Below, piece by piece: positions 11,025 to 21,191 of a DNA stretch of 64,000 nucleotides. A model generated the notes under the pieces. That model saw only the letters and a program-made list of their open reading frames with translations. It was not told the DNA's origin and made no database searches. A program made the translations under genes and the position numbers. Position 1 is the first letter of the stretch. Every line of letters starts with the position of its first letter. The stretch is from Eublepharis macularius (Eukaryota > Chordata > Lepidosauria > Squamata > Eublepharidae): the NCBI RefSeq assembly GCF_028583425.1, contig NC_072794.1, positions 31,245,232-31,309,231 of the forward strand, given 5' to 3'.

Positions 11025-12452
11025 TCACCGTCCGCATCTGGAATACATGAATTCAGCCATCGCGTCACGAACCCTCTTCCCCTCATCAAGCATCCCCCTG
11101 TCGTTCTCCCCATACTCCAGTCCATCCCCGGGCATTGTCAAGGGCGTGGGATCCGTCAGTGACCCAAGCACTGCATGTCCCTTGGCCTCGCACAAGTTGT
11201 GCAGGATCACACACGCGGTAACAATGGTCACCACGTTCTCCTCTCTGGCCTTCAGCCGATGGAGGAGGCACTGCCAGCGTCCCTTCAGACGACCAAAACT
11301 GCATTCCACCTGGTTCCTGGCCCGTGCCAGGCAGCGGTCGAAGTATTTCTGTTGTGGTGTGACAGCAAATTTTCCGTACGGCTTCATCAGCCACCGGCGC
11401 ATTGGATAAGCACCATCCGAGATCATCAGCGGTGGCACTGAAACACCATTCACTGTCAGGGAAGGATTCCCAGGCACAAAAGCCCCATTGTCCATTGCAG
11501 CACAGAGAGCCGAGTTGCGGAAGACGAAGGCGTCGTGGTTCTTGCCACTCTAACCCACCTCTGCATCAACAAAACGGCCGGTGTGATCGACTGTACCCTG
11601 CAGCAAGATGGAGGAGTAGTTCTTTCGGTTACCGTATTGGTCCGGCTTCCCACGGATGTGAGTGCCATCAATCGCCCCAACACAATGAGGGAACCCCAGC
11701 GCTGTAAACCCATCCATTATCTGAAACAGAGACCAGAAACACGCATGATTGGAAATGCGCAGTAGCGCACCATCGGGGACACGGAAAACAACACAAACCA
11801 CCTTTGTTCCAGCCTGCGCAAACCGCCTGCCCCTCCTGCAGCCATCACTCACCTTCCCGACCTCGTCCCTGAGGCACACTGTCTTCGAGAGTAGCTGCTT
11901 CTCAATTGCGAAGCAGACCTCCAGCACAGCATCCGAAACGGTGGACAGCCCCAGACCGAAGTGATCCGCTGCAACGCGGTAGCATGCCCCAGTGGCAAGG
12001 CACCACAACGTCACCGCCACCCTCTTCTCCACGGACACGGGCTCATGCATGTTGGTGGACTGGCGTGCCAGGGTCGGCCTCAGGGCATCCACCAGCTCAT
12101 TGAAGGTCCCCCTGCTCATCCGGAAACACTGAATCCAATGTGTGTCGTCCCATACACGCAGGGCTATGCGCTCCCACCAGTCCTGGCTCCGGGGGTATAC
12201 CCAGCAGTCTCTGTGCTCTCTGGTGTCCGCCAGCACATACCATCGCTGCCGCAGACGGATCCCTCGCAAAGTTGACCTACGTGAAGCTGCACCCAATCTT
12301 TCGCTGTGGAAAATCAGCTGGGCAGCCCTTCTCCGCCTCAAAATGTGCCGCAGATGCGCATGGCAAAGTGAGACCGTGTTCTGCAGCAGGAGAATCACCA
12401 CCTGCGCCATCACGAGTAAAAGCTCTCTCCCGGGCGCCATTTCAGGGTCCAA
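11025..12452 (-). CDS. Harbinger DDE transposase (one nonsense codon)
   Basis: Exon 1 is 12452-11853 and exon 2 is 11720-11025; the 132-bp intron has donor GGTGAGT and acceptor TTTCAG and keeps frame if read through. The product is about 431 residues. Exon 1 ends with a helix-turn-helix-like region (FGLGLSTVSDAVLEVCFAIE) typical of PIF/Harbinger transposases. Exon 2 carries the DDE nuclease (DDE_Tnp_4 type): first Asp in CVGAIDGTHIRG, second in MISDGAYPMRRW, and Glu in NQVECSFGRLKGRWQ. A TAG at 11552-11550 replaces the Trp expected in VG-W-SGKNHDAF, between the first and second catalytic residues. The frame is otherwise open, so the lesion looks recent and this copy is probably non-autonomous. 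A polyA signal follows at 10947-10942. Confidence 0.9.
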
Positions 12453-12833
12453 CAGTCAGCACGTACCAGATTAGCAATTGAGAATCTAGAGTGGAACCAT
12501 CGACCAATGTACTTCGCGAGAATCTCCCGGACCAATCATTGACCGCATCGTCGATGCCGCGGCTTCGCGCATGTGCGCGTTTGCGCGTTTGCGCAAAACG
12601 GGGGGAAAGAAATAAAAAAAAAAAACCTCAAGATGCGAACAAATGAAGGCCCCCCACGTCAGTTGTGCCAGGGAGGAGAGAACCAATCCCGGGGTCCCTG
12701 TCTTGGCCATGCGAACATGCGGAGGCGGAACGGCACGGCACAGAACGGATGAAGACGAGACAAAGCGGATGGAGGCGAAAATACCCGCGTGGCCGGTAAG
12801 CGATTAATAGCGCGGGCAAAACGCTATTTCTGG
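12453..12833 (-). promoter_or_regulatory. Upstream region of the transposase gene
   Basis: This stretch between the transposase start and the right TIR holds two CCAAT motifs (plus strand, near 12505 and 12531) and a run of GCGCATGTGCGCGTTTGCGC followed by another GTTTGCGC unit (about 12567-12597). It is the likely promoter and subterminal binding region. Confidence 0.4.
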
Positions 12834-12849
12834 CCGTCTGGAATCGGCC
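12834..12849 (-). repeat. Right terminal inverted repeat of the Harbinger element
   Basis: CCGTCTGGAATCGGCC is followed by TTG. Read on the minus strand it begins GGCCGATTCCAGACGG, the same start as the MITE ends at 38098-38225. Confidence 0.88.
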
Positions 12850-13015
12850 TTGCTTGGGGGCTTTCTGAAAACATCAGGTTACCCACTGCTGGAAACACAA
12901 TGCTGGTTTAGGTTGCTTCTACGTGGTTTGGAGGGCATTTCCCTTTTCTCTTCCTGTAAGAAAAATGGATGGCCTTTATGATTCTGGTTTCACTGTTTGG
13001 GGTTTGTTTTCCCAG

Positions 13016-13145
13016 GTTGAGCTGTGGTCAAGACAAGAGACTGGCCCTGAAGAATGAACGTAGCTGCCTTGCTGACCTTACAGATGAAGATGGTTTAGCT
13101 CCATTTGACACAGCAACATTCAAGCTTTCAGATTACAGAGAATAG
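13016..13145 (+). CDS. Terminal coding exon of an unidentified host gene
   Basis: A strong acceptor (GTTTGTTTTCCCAG) precedes the exon. With the first G completing a split codon, the frame reads LSCGQDKRLALKNERSCLAD, then LTDEDGLAPFDTATFKLSDY and RE before TAG at 13143-13145. An AATAAA at 13210 and a GT-rich stretch after it complete a credible 3' end. No family was recognised from 42 residues. In mammals RGSL1 lies on the strand opposite RGS8 nearby, so RGSL1 is a candidate by position only. No upstream exons were identified; if they lie left of 3896, the Harbinger element sits in the last intron. Confidence 0.55.
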
Positions 13146-13209
13146 AATCCTGGATTCTGCTTGGCTAAAGATTCTTTGTTATTTCCCTACATTTCATGGC
13201 CTTGGGCCC

Positions 13210-13215
13210 AATAAA
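13210..13215 (+). terminator. PolyA signal of the 13016 exon
   Basis: AATAAA lies 65 bp after the stop codon, with a GT-rich element (ATGGTGGATTTTTGGTTAGG) about 20 bp downstream. Confidence 0.6.
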
Positions 13216-13230
13216 AGTCATCTTTACAGA

Positions 13231-13851
13231 AGATGGTGGATTTTTGGTTAGGCTATTTTTTATTATTACTCTTTCCCCTCCATTTTTGTGTGCAAAAATG
13301 ATGTTATGGGCTTGGATCCTCCTGATTACTGTGGATTAGTCTATCATATAGGACATAGGGAATGGTAATGTGTCTTGAGAAGTGTAGCTACCTCCTCAAT
13401 GGGCTTTAAATGCCAGGAAATGACTGATCAAAAGTCCACTGGGGCTTGGAGGATGTGACCCCCCCCGTGCTAGATGAAGGGGGTGAGGTGTGTGTGTGCT
13501 GTGAAGAGGGAGCAGGTTAGATTCCAGAAGAGACAGAAAAGCACAGAAAAGCACAAAAGGTTCTCTCTCTGGAGATCTGATGTGGGGTGGCCAAACTGCT
13601 GCCTTGTAGGAGTGCCTCTATGTCTCCAGCTATACATTTGCAAATAAATATTACAAATATACCATAATGCTTTCTTTTCCAAAAAGAACCAACTCGGTAC
13701 CCTTGGGACTTCTTATAACTAAAGAGTACTCAAGAGAATTCAAGAGTAGTGGGGTGCATGTAGTTTCCAGTGATAGCCAGCGTGGTATACTATACTATAT
13801 AACATGGTATATAGTGTACCATATTATGTATGGAATACTAGTATACTAGTC
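13231..13851. other. Unassigned DNA ending in an AT-rich palindromic tract
   Basis: Nothing coding was recognised. From about 13785 to 13851 the sequence is rich in TATAC and AGTATACTAGT palindromes, which resume after the repeat at 13852-14022. Confidence 0.5.
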
Positions 13852-14022
13852 AGATGCATGGTACAGAAACTGGTTCTGTACCATGTTTCTGTACCATGCA
13901 TCTGACGAAGAGAACTTGATTCTCGAAAGCTTATGCTACAATAAAATTGGTTAGTCTTAAAGGTGCTACTGGACTCTTTTTGATTTTGCTACCACAAACT
14001 AACACGGCTAACTCCTCTGCAT
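13852..14022 (+). mobile_element. SINE-like repeat F3 (GCATAAGCTT family)
   Basis: The core includes CTTATGCTACAATAAAATTG, TTAGTCTTAAAGGTGCTACT and AACACGGCTAACTCCTCT, a repeat I know as common in reptiles. The host tract TAGTATACTAGT stands on both sides, which looks like a 12-bp target duplication and so retroposition. Its 5' end folds back on itself (CAGATGCATGGTACAGAAAC against GTTTCTGTACCATGCATCTG). Confidence 0.6.
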
Positions 14023-14071
14023 CTATAGTATACTAGTATACCCTATATACTATACAATATGGACTTTCCAG

Positions 14072-14345
14072 TGATAGCCAGCATGGTAAACTAGTTAGAG
14101 CATCAGACTAGGATCTGCAAGGCCCAGGTTCAAATCCCTGCTTGCAATGCGAAACTTGCTGGGAGAGTACAGTTGCGTTGGAATGTAGACTGGGTGAGTA
14201 CAGCTTTGGAATGTAGATTCTTTGTAGACTCTATGGCAGAATGAAAACTCTATGGCAGTAGATCCTGCTGATTTCCCTTTCCTCCCCAGACCCTGACCTC
14301 CCCAGGCTCCGCCCCGAAAATTTCCAGGAAGGTCCCAACCTGGAG
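14072..14345 (+). mobile_element. tRNA-derived SINE head joined to an S1 repeat fragment
   Basis: GATAGCCAGCATGGTAAACT, GTTAGAGCATCAGACTAGGA and GGTTCAAATCCCTGC form a tRNA-like head with A and B boxes. The SINE body is replaced after about 14170. From about 14255 the end of another repeat (GACCTCCCCAGGCTCC, CCCAACCTGGAGTG) follows. Confidence 0.6.
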
Positions 14346-14370
14346 TGAATTTCACCCTCCAAGTTCCCCT

Positions 14371-14529
<159 letters not shown>

Positions 14530-14671
14530 GCTGTCACTTTACAAAAACACACCTCACACGCTCCAGCTGAGTTTTATTGCCCCTAGTCTTTAGTTAGTAT
14601 AACAGCAGTGTAGAAAAGCTGGTGGAAAATGTAGAACAAATACCATTCCTAGGGCTAATGTCCTGGCTACA

Positions 14672-14714
14672 GATATATACATCTTTTTTCCCCCAGTGCA
14701 AAGCTTAGAAAAGG
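14672..14714 (+). repeat. Direct repeat, left copy (partner at 15571-15617)
   Basis: CCCCCAGTGCAAAGCTTAGA preceded by a TATATACATCTTTTT stretch recurs about 900 bp downstream, nearly unchanged. The spacer holds two SINEs. Confidence 0.7.
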
Positions 14715-14874
14715 AAAAGTAGTCATAACCTAAACAGAGTAACTAATTTAATAGCAGAGCAAAGTCAAAAGCTGCCATCTCTCCTTACTGCTTTCTCCAG
14801 GCAAACATGGCATGAATGATAGAGGACCTACAGCACCATCCTAAGTGGAGTTATACCCTTCTAATTCCATTGAA

Positions 14875-15075
14875 CACATGAAGCTGCCTTATCCTGAATC
14901 AGACCTTTGGTCCACCAAAGTCAGTATTGTTTACTCAGACTGGCAGCAGCTCTCCGAGGTCTCAGGCAGAGGTCTTTTGCATCACCTACCACCTGATCTT
15001 TTAACTGGAGATGCTGGTGATTGAACCTGGGATCTTCTGCACGCCAAACAGATGCTCTACCACTGAGCCACAGCC
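14875..15075 (-). mobile_element. tRNA-derived SINE (second family)
   Basis: Read on the minus strand the head is GGCTGTGGCTCAGTGGTAGA with the B box AGGTTCAATCACC, and the body includes GACTTTGGTGGACCAAAGGT. The other end carries GAAGCTGCCTTATCCTGAAT. Related head-only fragments lie at 24355-24447 and 25075-25150. Confidence 0.7.
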
Positions 15076-15115
15076 CACAATGGGATGAGAAGTGTGTAAC
15101 ACTGCTTAGGATGTA

Positions 15116-15331
15116 GGGTTGCCAGGTCCAGGTTGGGAAATTCCAGAAGATTTTGTGGGCAGAGCCTGGAGAGGGTGGGGTTTGGGGACGGTAGGGGCCT
15201 CGGTAGGGTATAATTCCATAGAGTTTGCCTGTTAGATCAGCCATTTTCTCCAGGGGAACTGGTCTCTGTTGCCTGGAGGTCAGTTGTAATTCCAGGAGAT
15301 CTCCAGCTACCACCTGGAGGCTGGCAACCCT
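15116..15331 (-). mobile_element. Interspersed repeat S1 (CTCCAGGTGG family)
   Basis: The copy starts GGGTTGCCAGGTCCAGGTTG and ends CACCTGGAGGCTGGCAACCC. It contains AGCCATTTTCTCCAGGGGAA and GGTCAGTTGTAATTCCAGGA. Further copies in this window lie at 19045, 21713, 53274, 60026, 60984 and 61986. Confidence 0.75.
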
Positions 15332-15521
15332 ATTCGGATGCCACTGTTGGACACAACAGCTCAAGGCTGTTGCATGAATGAGCAATGCACATGGGACGAA
15401 CAACGCACTTTCTCCAGAAATCCTTCTTTATAATTACATTTACCAATACTTGCCAAAAGGATGCAAAAGTACTATGGGGCACTGCTGTTCTTTACCATGT
15501 GGCTTTGTGATGTCAAGCAAT

Positions 15522-15588
15522 CTGCGTATATATATATATGCAGATACACACACACACACACATATATATAGATATATATACACACATC
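15522..15588. repeat. TA/CA microsatellite
   Basis: Alternating runs of TA and CA dinucleotides. Confidence 0.9.
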
Positions 15589-15617
15589 TTTTTCCCCCAG
15601 TGCAAAGCTTAGAAAAG
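15571..15617 (+). repeat. Direct repeat, right copy (partner at 14672-14714)
   Basis: Same core CCCCCAGTGCAAAGCTTAGA following TATATACACACATCTTTTT. Confidence 0.7.
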
Positions 15618-16567
15618 CATCAAGTAATATGCAAATAATGAAAGTTGGAGATATATTGGTTAGAAAATCAAGACTAATCTACACATGCGGGGAAATCAAG
15701 TGACTCCGACTTCCTACAGCTATATTGCTCCAGACTGCAGGTGCAGGATTTCATGTTTGAATGCTTTCTCCATGTAAAATATTTCCTGCAGACAGAAAGC
15801 CGGTATGTCTGAGGCAAGGATTCAAAGCTAGCCTTCTCCTTGACATGGAATTTTTCTATACACAGGATGTTCTTTAAAGAGGGATTCATTCAACCATGTG
15901 ACCCTCTACCTATAGTCTAAATTGGTACAAGATGTATCATGGCATTTCTCTGCATGTGTAGATCAACTCAGTGATTTAGGGACATAGAAGACCTTTTCCA
16001 TGTCCTGTCTTAAACTATCTTCAGTTTAAATTAATCCAGAGAACTGATGTTGTTGAAATAATGCACAATTCCTGCATGTTTTTGGGGGGAATACTTTCTA
16101 GAACTTCTGCAAATGATATGCCTGGGACAAATATCTTGGCTTCAGTTCATGGTAGCTGTCTTAAATTAGCCCAAGAAATCCAGCATTTACACTGGCTATT
16201 GAGTACATAGTTCTCCAAAATACTATTTTAAAAGTTTAACCTGCTTTGTATGACTAGTATATGCCTGCCAAGCTTTTTTGAAAGAGAGCGGGGCCATTGG
16301 AAGGCAGGGCTTGTTACTGGCTTTCCTCTTTCAAATGAAAGGGTTTTCCACTGGAGGGTGAGGAGGACAGATAAGCATCTGGGCTTTTCTTAGTCAGTGT
16401 GTGATTTCATTCCCCCTTCAGAATTTCCTTCTTCCTAGGAGGAGGGAGGTGGAAGGTAGTCCATTTGGCCTTGCCTCTGGAGGCAGCCATTTTGGATTTG
16501 GTTCAACCTCATGTGGAAGCCCTTTTGAGTGGTGCTCACCACCACGTCAAAATTCCTAAGGTGCCTG
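15618..16567. other. Unassigned DNA
   Basis: No exon, RNA gene or complete repeat was recognised. Confidence 0.45.
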
Positions 16568-17298
16568 TGTTAGCAGTCAGACCCCTCCTCTCGCTGAGGG
16601 GCATTTTATAGATACAATACTATAAACACCCTTCCTCAAATTTCCTAAGCACAAGTCACTGCCTGGCCTGAAACAAAACAAATGCCAGCCAGGTAAGAAC
16701 CAGGGAAAATATTTTACAAGGGGAGTCTTGGCTGACTGCCTAAAAGACCCCCTCCATACTTCAGAGAGATGCATAATTTAGAACAATTGGTCTCCCAAGA
16801 ACCTCTTGACTAATCTCATCCATGCCTAGCCTCACTTCCCCTCACCCATTTACCTTAATTAAGCAACACCAAACGCTATTCACCAAACCTGGTATCTTTT
16901 CCCATCCGGTACTCACAGGGTCATCAAGCACCATTTACACCCATTATCCACCTCCAGAGAACCCATCAAGTTATTGTTTTTGGAGCAAAAAAATCAGCTT
17001 GCCCCAGGGAGCATTTTGCCCTGTATCTAGAATCCCTAGCCACCAGCCTTCTCCTCTCTGTGAAACATTGGTCATTTTGCTGCTGCATCTGGGGACCTCC
17101 ATCTTCAGGACTGGTACTTATAGCCTTCCCTAAAACTGCGTTCTCCCCTTTCCTGATTTCCTTTCAGTTAGCCTTGTATATGTTCTGGGTGTGATTGTAT
17201 GTTTTCCCTTTTATTTCTCTTTTAATAAAAACCTTTCCAGTTGAACAACTGGCTGATTTATTTCAAGAGTTCTCTTACGAGAACAATCCCTGTAAACA
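16568..17298 (+). mobile_element. Possible LTR fossil (about 730 bp)
   Basis: The segment begins TGTTAGCAG and ends TGTAAACA, as LTRs begin with TG and end with CA. It has an AATAAA at 17224 and a weak TATA-like site before it, and the base order after the end (TTGGTGGAG) could be a primer-binding site. No internal retroviral coding region is present, and no flanking duplication was confirmed. Family and age cannot be set; a solo or truncated LTR is one reading and unrelated DNA is the other. Confidence 0.3.
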
Positions 17299-18075
17299 TT
17301 GGTGGAGAAAATCCCAGTTACCCCCCCCCCACACACACACTTTATCTCTCTTAAGCTAATTTCCCCCAACTAATTAAGAGACTGCCTATTTGGGTAACAC
17401 CTGAAGCCTCAAAAAGGTTGGGGACCCCTGGAGTATACAGTCAATTATTACTACATTTACAAATGATAATGTAATCATTTTGCAGTTGGTTATTGTATCA
17501 AAGACAAATTCTCTATTTAATTGACATTATTGTTGTAAGGTTCTTTGCCTATTTGTTATGTTGTGGATTTTGGAGGGCTTGCTCCTTTTGTTTCTGTTCT
17601 TGCTTACTCTTGACTACCACTTCCTGATAATCTGATTTTGACAAGTTATCTAGGTGTTGGCCAGCTAAGAGAATCAGCTTGAACTTGTCCTGCTCTGTTG
17701 TTCCTTCTTGGATCATGTAACATAATGGTTTAAGAGTAGGTCACGTTCCAGAACATGGATGCAGCAAAAGATATTGTCATCAGGTTGGTCTTATGAAGAG
17801 TTTTGCTCTGTGATCACCATGTTAGGCTTTTCTGCCATGGAGAAGGCAGAGAGGGAATTGGGTTTCTAACGCTAGGAACCATGGCTTCTTGCTGTAGAAC
17901 TTCTGTAACCAAGTAATCTATGTTTTCTATGGCAGGACATAAATTAGAAACACTTGTAAGTTTGTTAGTTTTTTAATGTGATTATAAGTTCTTTGTGTAT
18001 GCTGAAGAGTTTTGGTTTATTTAAATAAATGTGTGCTAGAGACTGGCAAGTTTATCTGTGCCCCAAAGGATATAT
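17299..18075. other. Unassigned DNA with a short hAT-like end fragment
   Basis: About 17402-17436 reads CTCAAAAAGGTTGGGGACCC, the terminal sequence of a hAT-type repeat also seen at 26213-26380 and 37302. The rest is unassigned. Confidence 0.45.
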
Positions 18076-18229
18076 CCAGGGTTTTTTTTCTGGGAAAAGA
18101 GGTGGTGGAACTCAGTGGGTTGCCCTAGGAGAAAATGGTCACATGGCTGGTGGCCCCGCCCCCTGATCTCCAGACAGAGGGGAGTTGAGATGGCCCTCCG
18201 CGCCGCTTGGCGGTGCAGAGGGCAATCTA
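18076..18229. mobile_element. hAT-type MITE H1, truncated copy
   Basis: The end CAGGGTTTTTTTTCTGGGAA and the body TGGTCACATGGCTGGTGGCC match the complete H1 copies at 20776 and 63567. The second half of the palindrome is missing. Confidence 0.65.
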
Positions 18230-19044
18230 AACTTGTGCTGTATATTTCTTATTTTGAACAGTTCATTCCCATACCAGTCTCACTAAAAGAAGCAGCGCAT
18301 CAGCTAGGCATCTATACAAAACACTCTACCCTCTCTAAGCAGTCCAAGTGAAGGCTTTTAGTTGGTAGGTGAGAGAAAGAAAGAGTCATGGGTAAGTTGG
18401 AGATGGGGAAGGAGAAAAGAGGAAGAAATCTTTGGCTTGGACTCCCCATCCAAACCTGAGAAGAGTTCTGCCAGCTGTAAAGCTCACTGTGCATTGTAAA
18501 GCTCAGTGTGAGCATCAAACATTGCTCTACTACAGGCTCAGGAATGCAAATTTAAATGGCCTTGCTGGTATGTGCTGGTTCTGATAGATTTATCTCACTT
18601 CACTCCCTGGTACTGCGAGGACATCATTAGATGTTTGCATAGGATATGACAGGCATATGAAGACAACAGAGCAGCAGTTTGTGAGAAGGGGCTAGCATAT
18701 GGTAGGGGGTTGTATGTGTCAGAACAGGAATGAGCTTGAAGAAAGATGTGGGAGAAAAAACATGTAAGCAAGTCTGGTATTTTCCTTATAATACTTTCTC
18801 AATCATCTTCTGAACATGGGGGAAGCTAGTAGGAAGGAGTGGATTAGACGTGCACCAAGTTTGTAGCTCTACTTGGGGAATCTTTCACAAACACATATAG
18901 GAGCTCCAGAATAGCTGGCCTTCCTTGGCAGGTGCCGCCATTGGCCAGTACTGGGACACCCTTAGGAAAAATGTTGGATTCTTTTGCAGAAGAAAGATGA
19001 AGCAAAACGCATGAGTGATGGAAAGAAAAATGGCATGTGAGAGT
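18230..19044. other. Unassigned DNA
   Basis: No exon or known repeat was recognised. Confidence 0.45.
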
Positions 19045-19263
19045 AGGGATGCCAACCTCCAGGTGCGGCTTGGAGATATCCTAGAATTACAACTGAGTTC
19101 CAGGCAACAGGAATCAGTTCTCCCAAAGAAAATGACAGGTTTGTAGGGTGGAATCTATGGCATCAAATATCTGCTTGGCTCCCTCTCCTCCCCATATCCT
19201 TCCCTCCCCGAACTCTGTCTCCCAAATCTCCAGGAATTTCTCAAACCAGACCTGGCAACCCTT
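19045..19263 (+). mobile_element. Interspersed repeat S1
   Basis: GCCAACCTCCAGGTG at the start and CAGACCTGGCAACCCTTTG at the end, with GAATTACAACTGAGTTCC and CAAATCTCCAGGAATTTC between. Confidence 0.7.
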
Positions 19264-20767
19264 TGTAAGAGATTCCCAGAGACCAGCACAAAATATGTTT
19301 TGATATTGCGCTATATGATGTAAACATTTTTTTGTTAGTACGATCATGTGAAAAAAAAATTCAATCCAGTTTGACAGACAAGCAGCTGTGAGTAAGAGAT
19401 TCTGAGTTTTACCACTTCCATTACAAACAGTGGAAAATGAAAACAAAATTCAACAAAGCTCCCTGTTGGTGTATTTGTGTATTATTGGTGCATACATCCT
19501 AAGACACAGAAAATGCTCTCTGACAGATAAGATAGCATCATTTATAAATAAGCACACATTGAATCAATCATGCACACACTTGTCAAACTGTACCCTCAGT
19601 AACAGGAGCACTAACCAACAAACTTCTTCATAATTTGCAGGCTTTTGGTTGCATTTTTTAAAAAAGCTTTAATTATTTTAAGAATGTTTTTCTTTCTGGG
19701 ATCAAGTGTCTTTAAGCAGTTTAGGAAAGAAAAAGAACGTACAACACAAAACTGGATTGTAATATCCAATTATGATTTGCGTGTGTGTGTGGGAATATTG
19801 CAGACACTGCTACGGAGAGCTAGTGAATCTCTTGGCACGCCGCACAGAGATACATCAGAGTGGGGCAGAGTTTAGTCACACACACACCTGACTCTTGTCC
19901 CTCTGTGCAGTGACTTATTCTTTTCCAAGTGGATGAATGGTAGCTATTCTTATAAGGGGGGAAACAAGAGTATTTCAATGGGCACAACCTTTGATGCATA
20001 GCACAAAGAATGTATGGCAGTGCCCTTGCAATTCCAAGTTTATAGTTGGCTCCACCAATCATATCCAGCCGCATCCAACACATTGAATCACTTTGCATTT
20101 TTTCCTGCTGGGAGTTGGCAAACAAAAATGGAAACCAAGGGGCATGAGCGGCTTCCTGTTTCAGTCTCTATGCTCACTCCCATATTCTGCATCCATGAAC
20201 CTCAAAGACATCTCTCATCGGTGGTAGCCAAGGCATGGACACTGGCACTTCCTTTTACGGAACTGGACAACCCAAGTTTGCTATTGAGCCACAATGTAGC
20301 AATTAATTTTTTTCTGGTGCATCCCCAACCTAAGCAATCGCCACATTTGAGTGGAGGTTAATTTTTCTTCTCAACTTCAGAGTCCAAATTGCGTGGCAAG
20401 AGTGTCCCCCACCTCGTGCAGCCCTGTTATTCTTTTCTCTGGAACTCAATGGGAGTCTACCTACATAACTCCACCCCTTCATTCGCATAGTCTCACCCCA
20501 GGTTCTAGTTATCAAGATAAATTATATGAGATGTGTGCGTTTTGAACATACCCATGCAGAGTTCTATGTGGCATGGGGTCTCACTTAAAGGTTTCTTAAC
20601 TTAATGTTTCCTATCATGTACAATATGACAGTGAATTATAATTTGGAAAGTTTAGAACGGGGCCTTTGACTGCATGGAAGCCTGAGAGTATACTTGTTTT
20701 TTGCATGTCCTGTATCTCATCTAAGCTGGGCTTGGAGTGTGCTAACATCTGATTAGTCTGGTACATA
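19264..20767. other. Unassigned DNA
   Basis: No exon or complete repeat was recognised. A short TGTG/CACACA stretch lies near 19780-19890. Confidence 0.45.
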
Positions 20768-20775
20768 TCTAATGT

Positions 20776-21191
20776 CAGGGCTTTTTTTCAGCGGGAACAC
20801 AGTGGAACGGAGTTCTGGCACCTCTTAAAAATGGTCACATGGCTAGTGGCCCCGCCCCCTGATCTCCAGACAGAGGGGAGTTTAAATTGCGGAGGGCAAT
20901 CTAAACTTCCCTCTGTATGGAGATCAGGGGGCAGGGCCACTGGCCATGTGACCATTTTCGCTGAGGGCAATTTAAACTTTAAAAAACTCCCCCCTTGTTA
21001 CAGGTGACCCAAAGTGAGTTCATTGTGCAGTCTTGAGTTCCGCCACTGAGGGCCAAGCTACAAGTGACGAATGACACTTGAATGGCAAGTGGATTGAGTG
21101 GAGGGCAAGTGAACAGGGAGAAATACACTTGCCGTTCAAGTGTCATTCGTCACTTGTAGCTTGGCCCTGAGTTTCCCAGAAAAAAGCCCTG
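20776..21191. mobile_element. hAT-type MITE H1 with a nested foldback element
   Basis: The ends are CAGGGCTTTTTTTC and GAAAAAAGCCCTG-like. The flanks TCTAATGT (20768-20775) and TCCAATGT (21192-21199) are an 8-bp duplication with one change, as hAT elements make. The interior is itself palindromic around CCCGCCCCCTGATCTCCAGA. A second element (21051-21166) lies near its right end. Confidence 0.85.
21051..21166. mobile_element. Foldback MITE F1 (copy 1), nested in H1
   Basis: The outer 30 bases are a perfect inverted repeat starting GGCCAAGCTACAAGTGACGA. CTGAG stands on both sides (21046-21050 and 21167-21171), a 5-bp duplication. Other copies are at 22274 and 34679. Confidence 0.8.

Larger units (their letters stand above)
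3896..12849. mobile_element. PIF/Harbinger DNA transposon, three-gene, 8,954 bp
   Basis: The left end GGCCGATTCCAGATGG (3896-3911) is the inverted complement of the right end (12834-12849) at 15 of 16 positions. Each end is flanked by TTG (3893-3895 and 12850-12852), a 3-bp duplication as expected for Harbinger elements. Inside are a Harbinger DDE transposase and two SANT/trihelix genes. The element is much richer in GC and CpG than its flanks. Harbinger elements normally carry one transposase and one SANT/Myb-like protein, so the second SANT gene is unusual. One stop codon interrupts the transposase and one splice join in gene B is uncertain; otherwise the copy looks nearly whole and therefore young. 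Confidence 0.9.
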
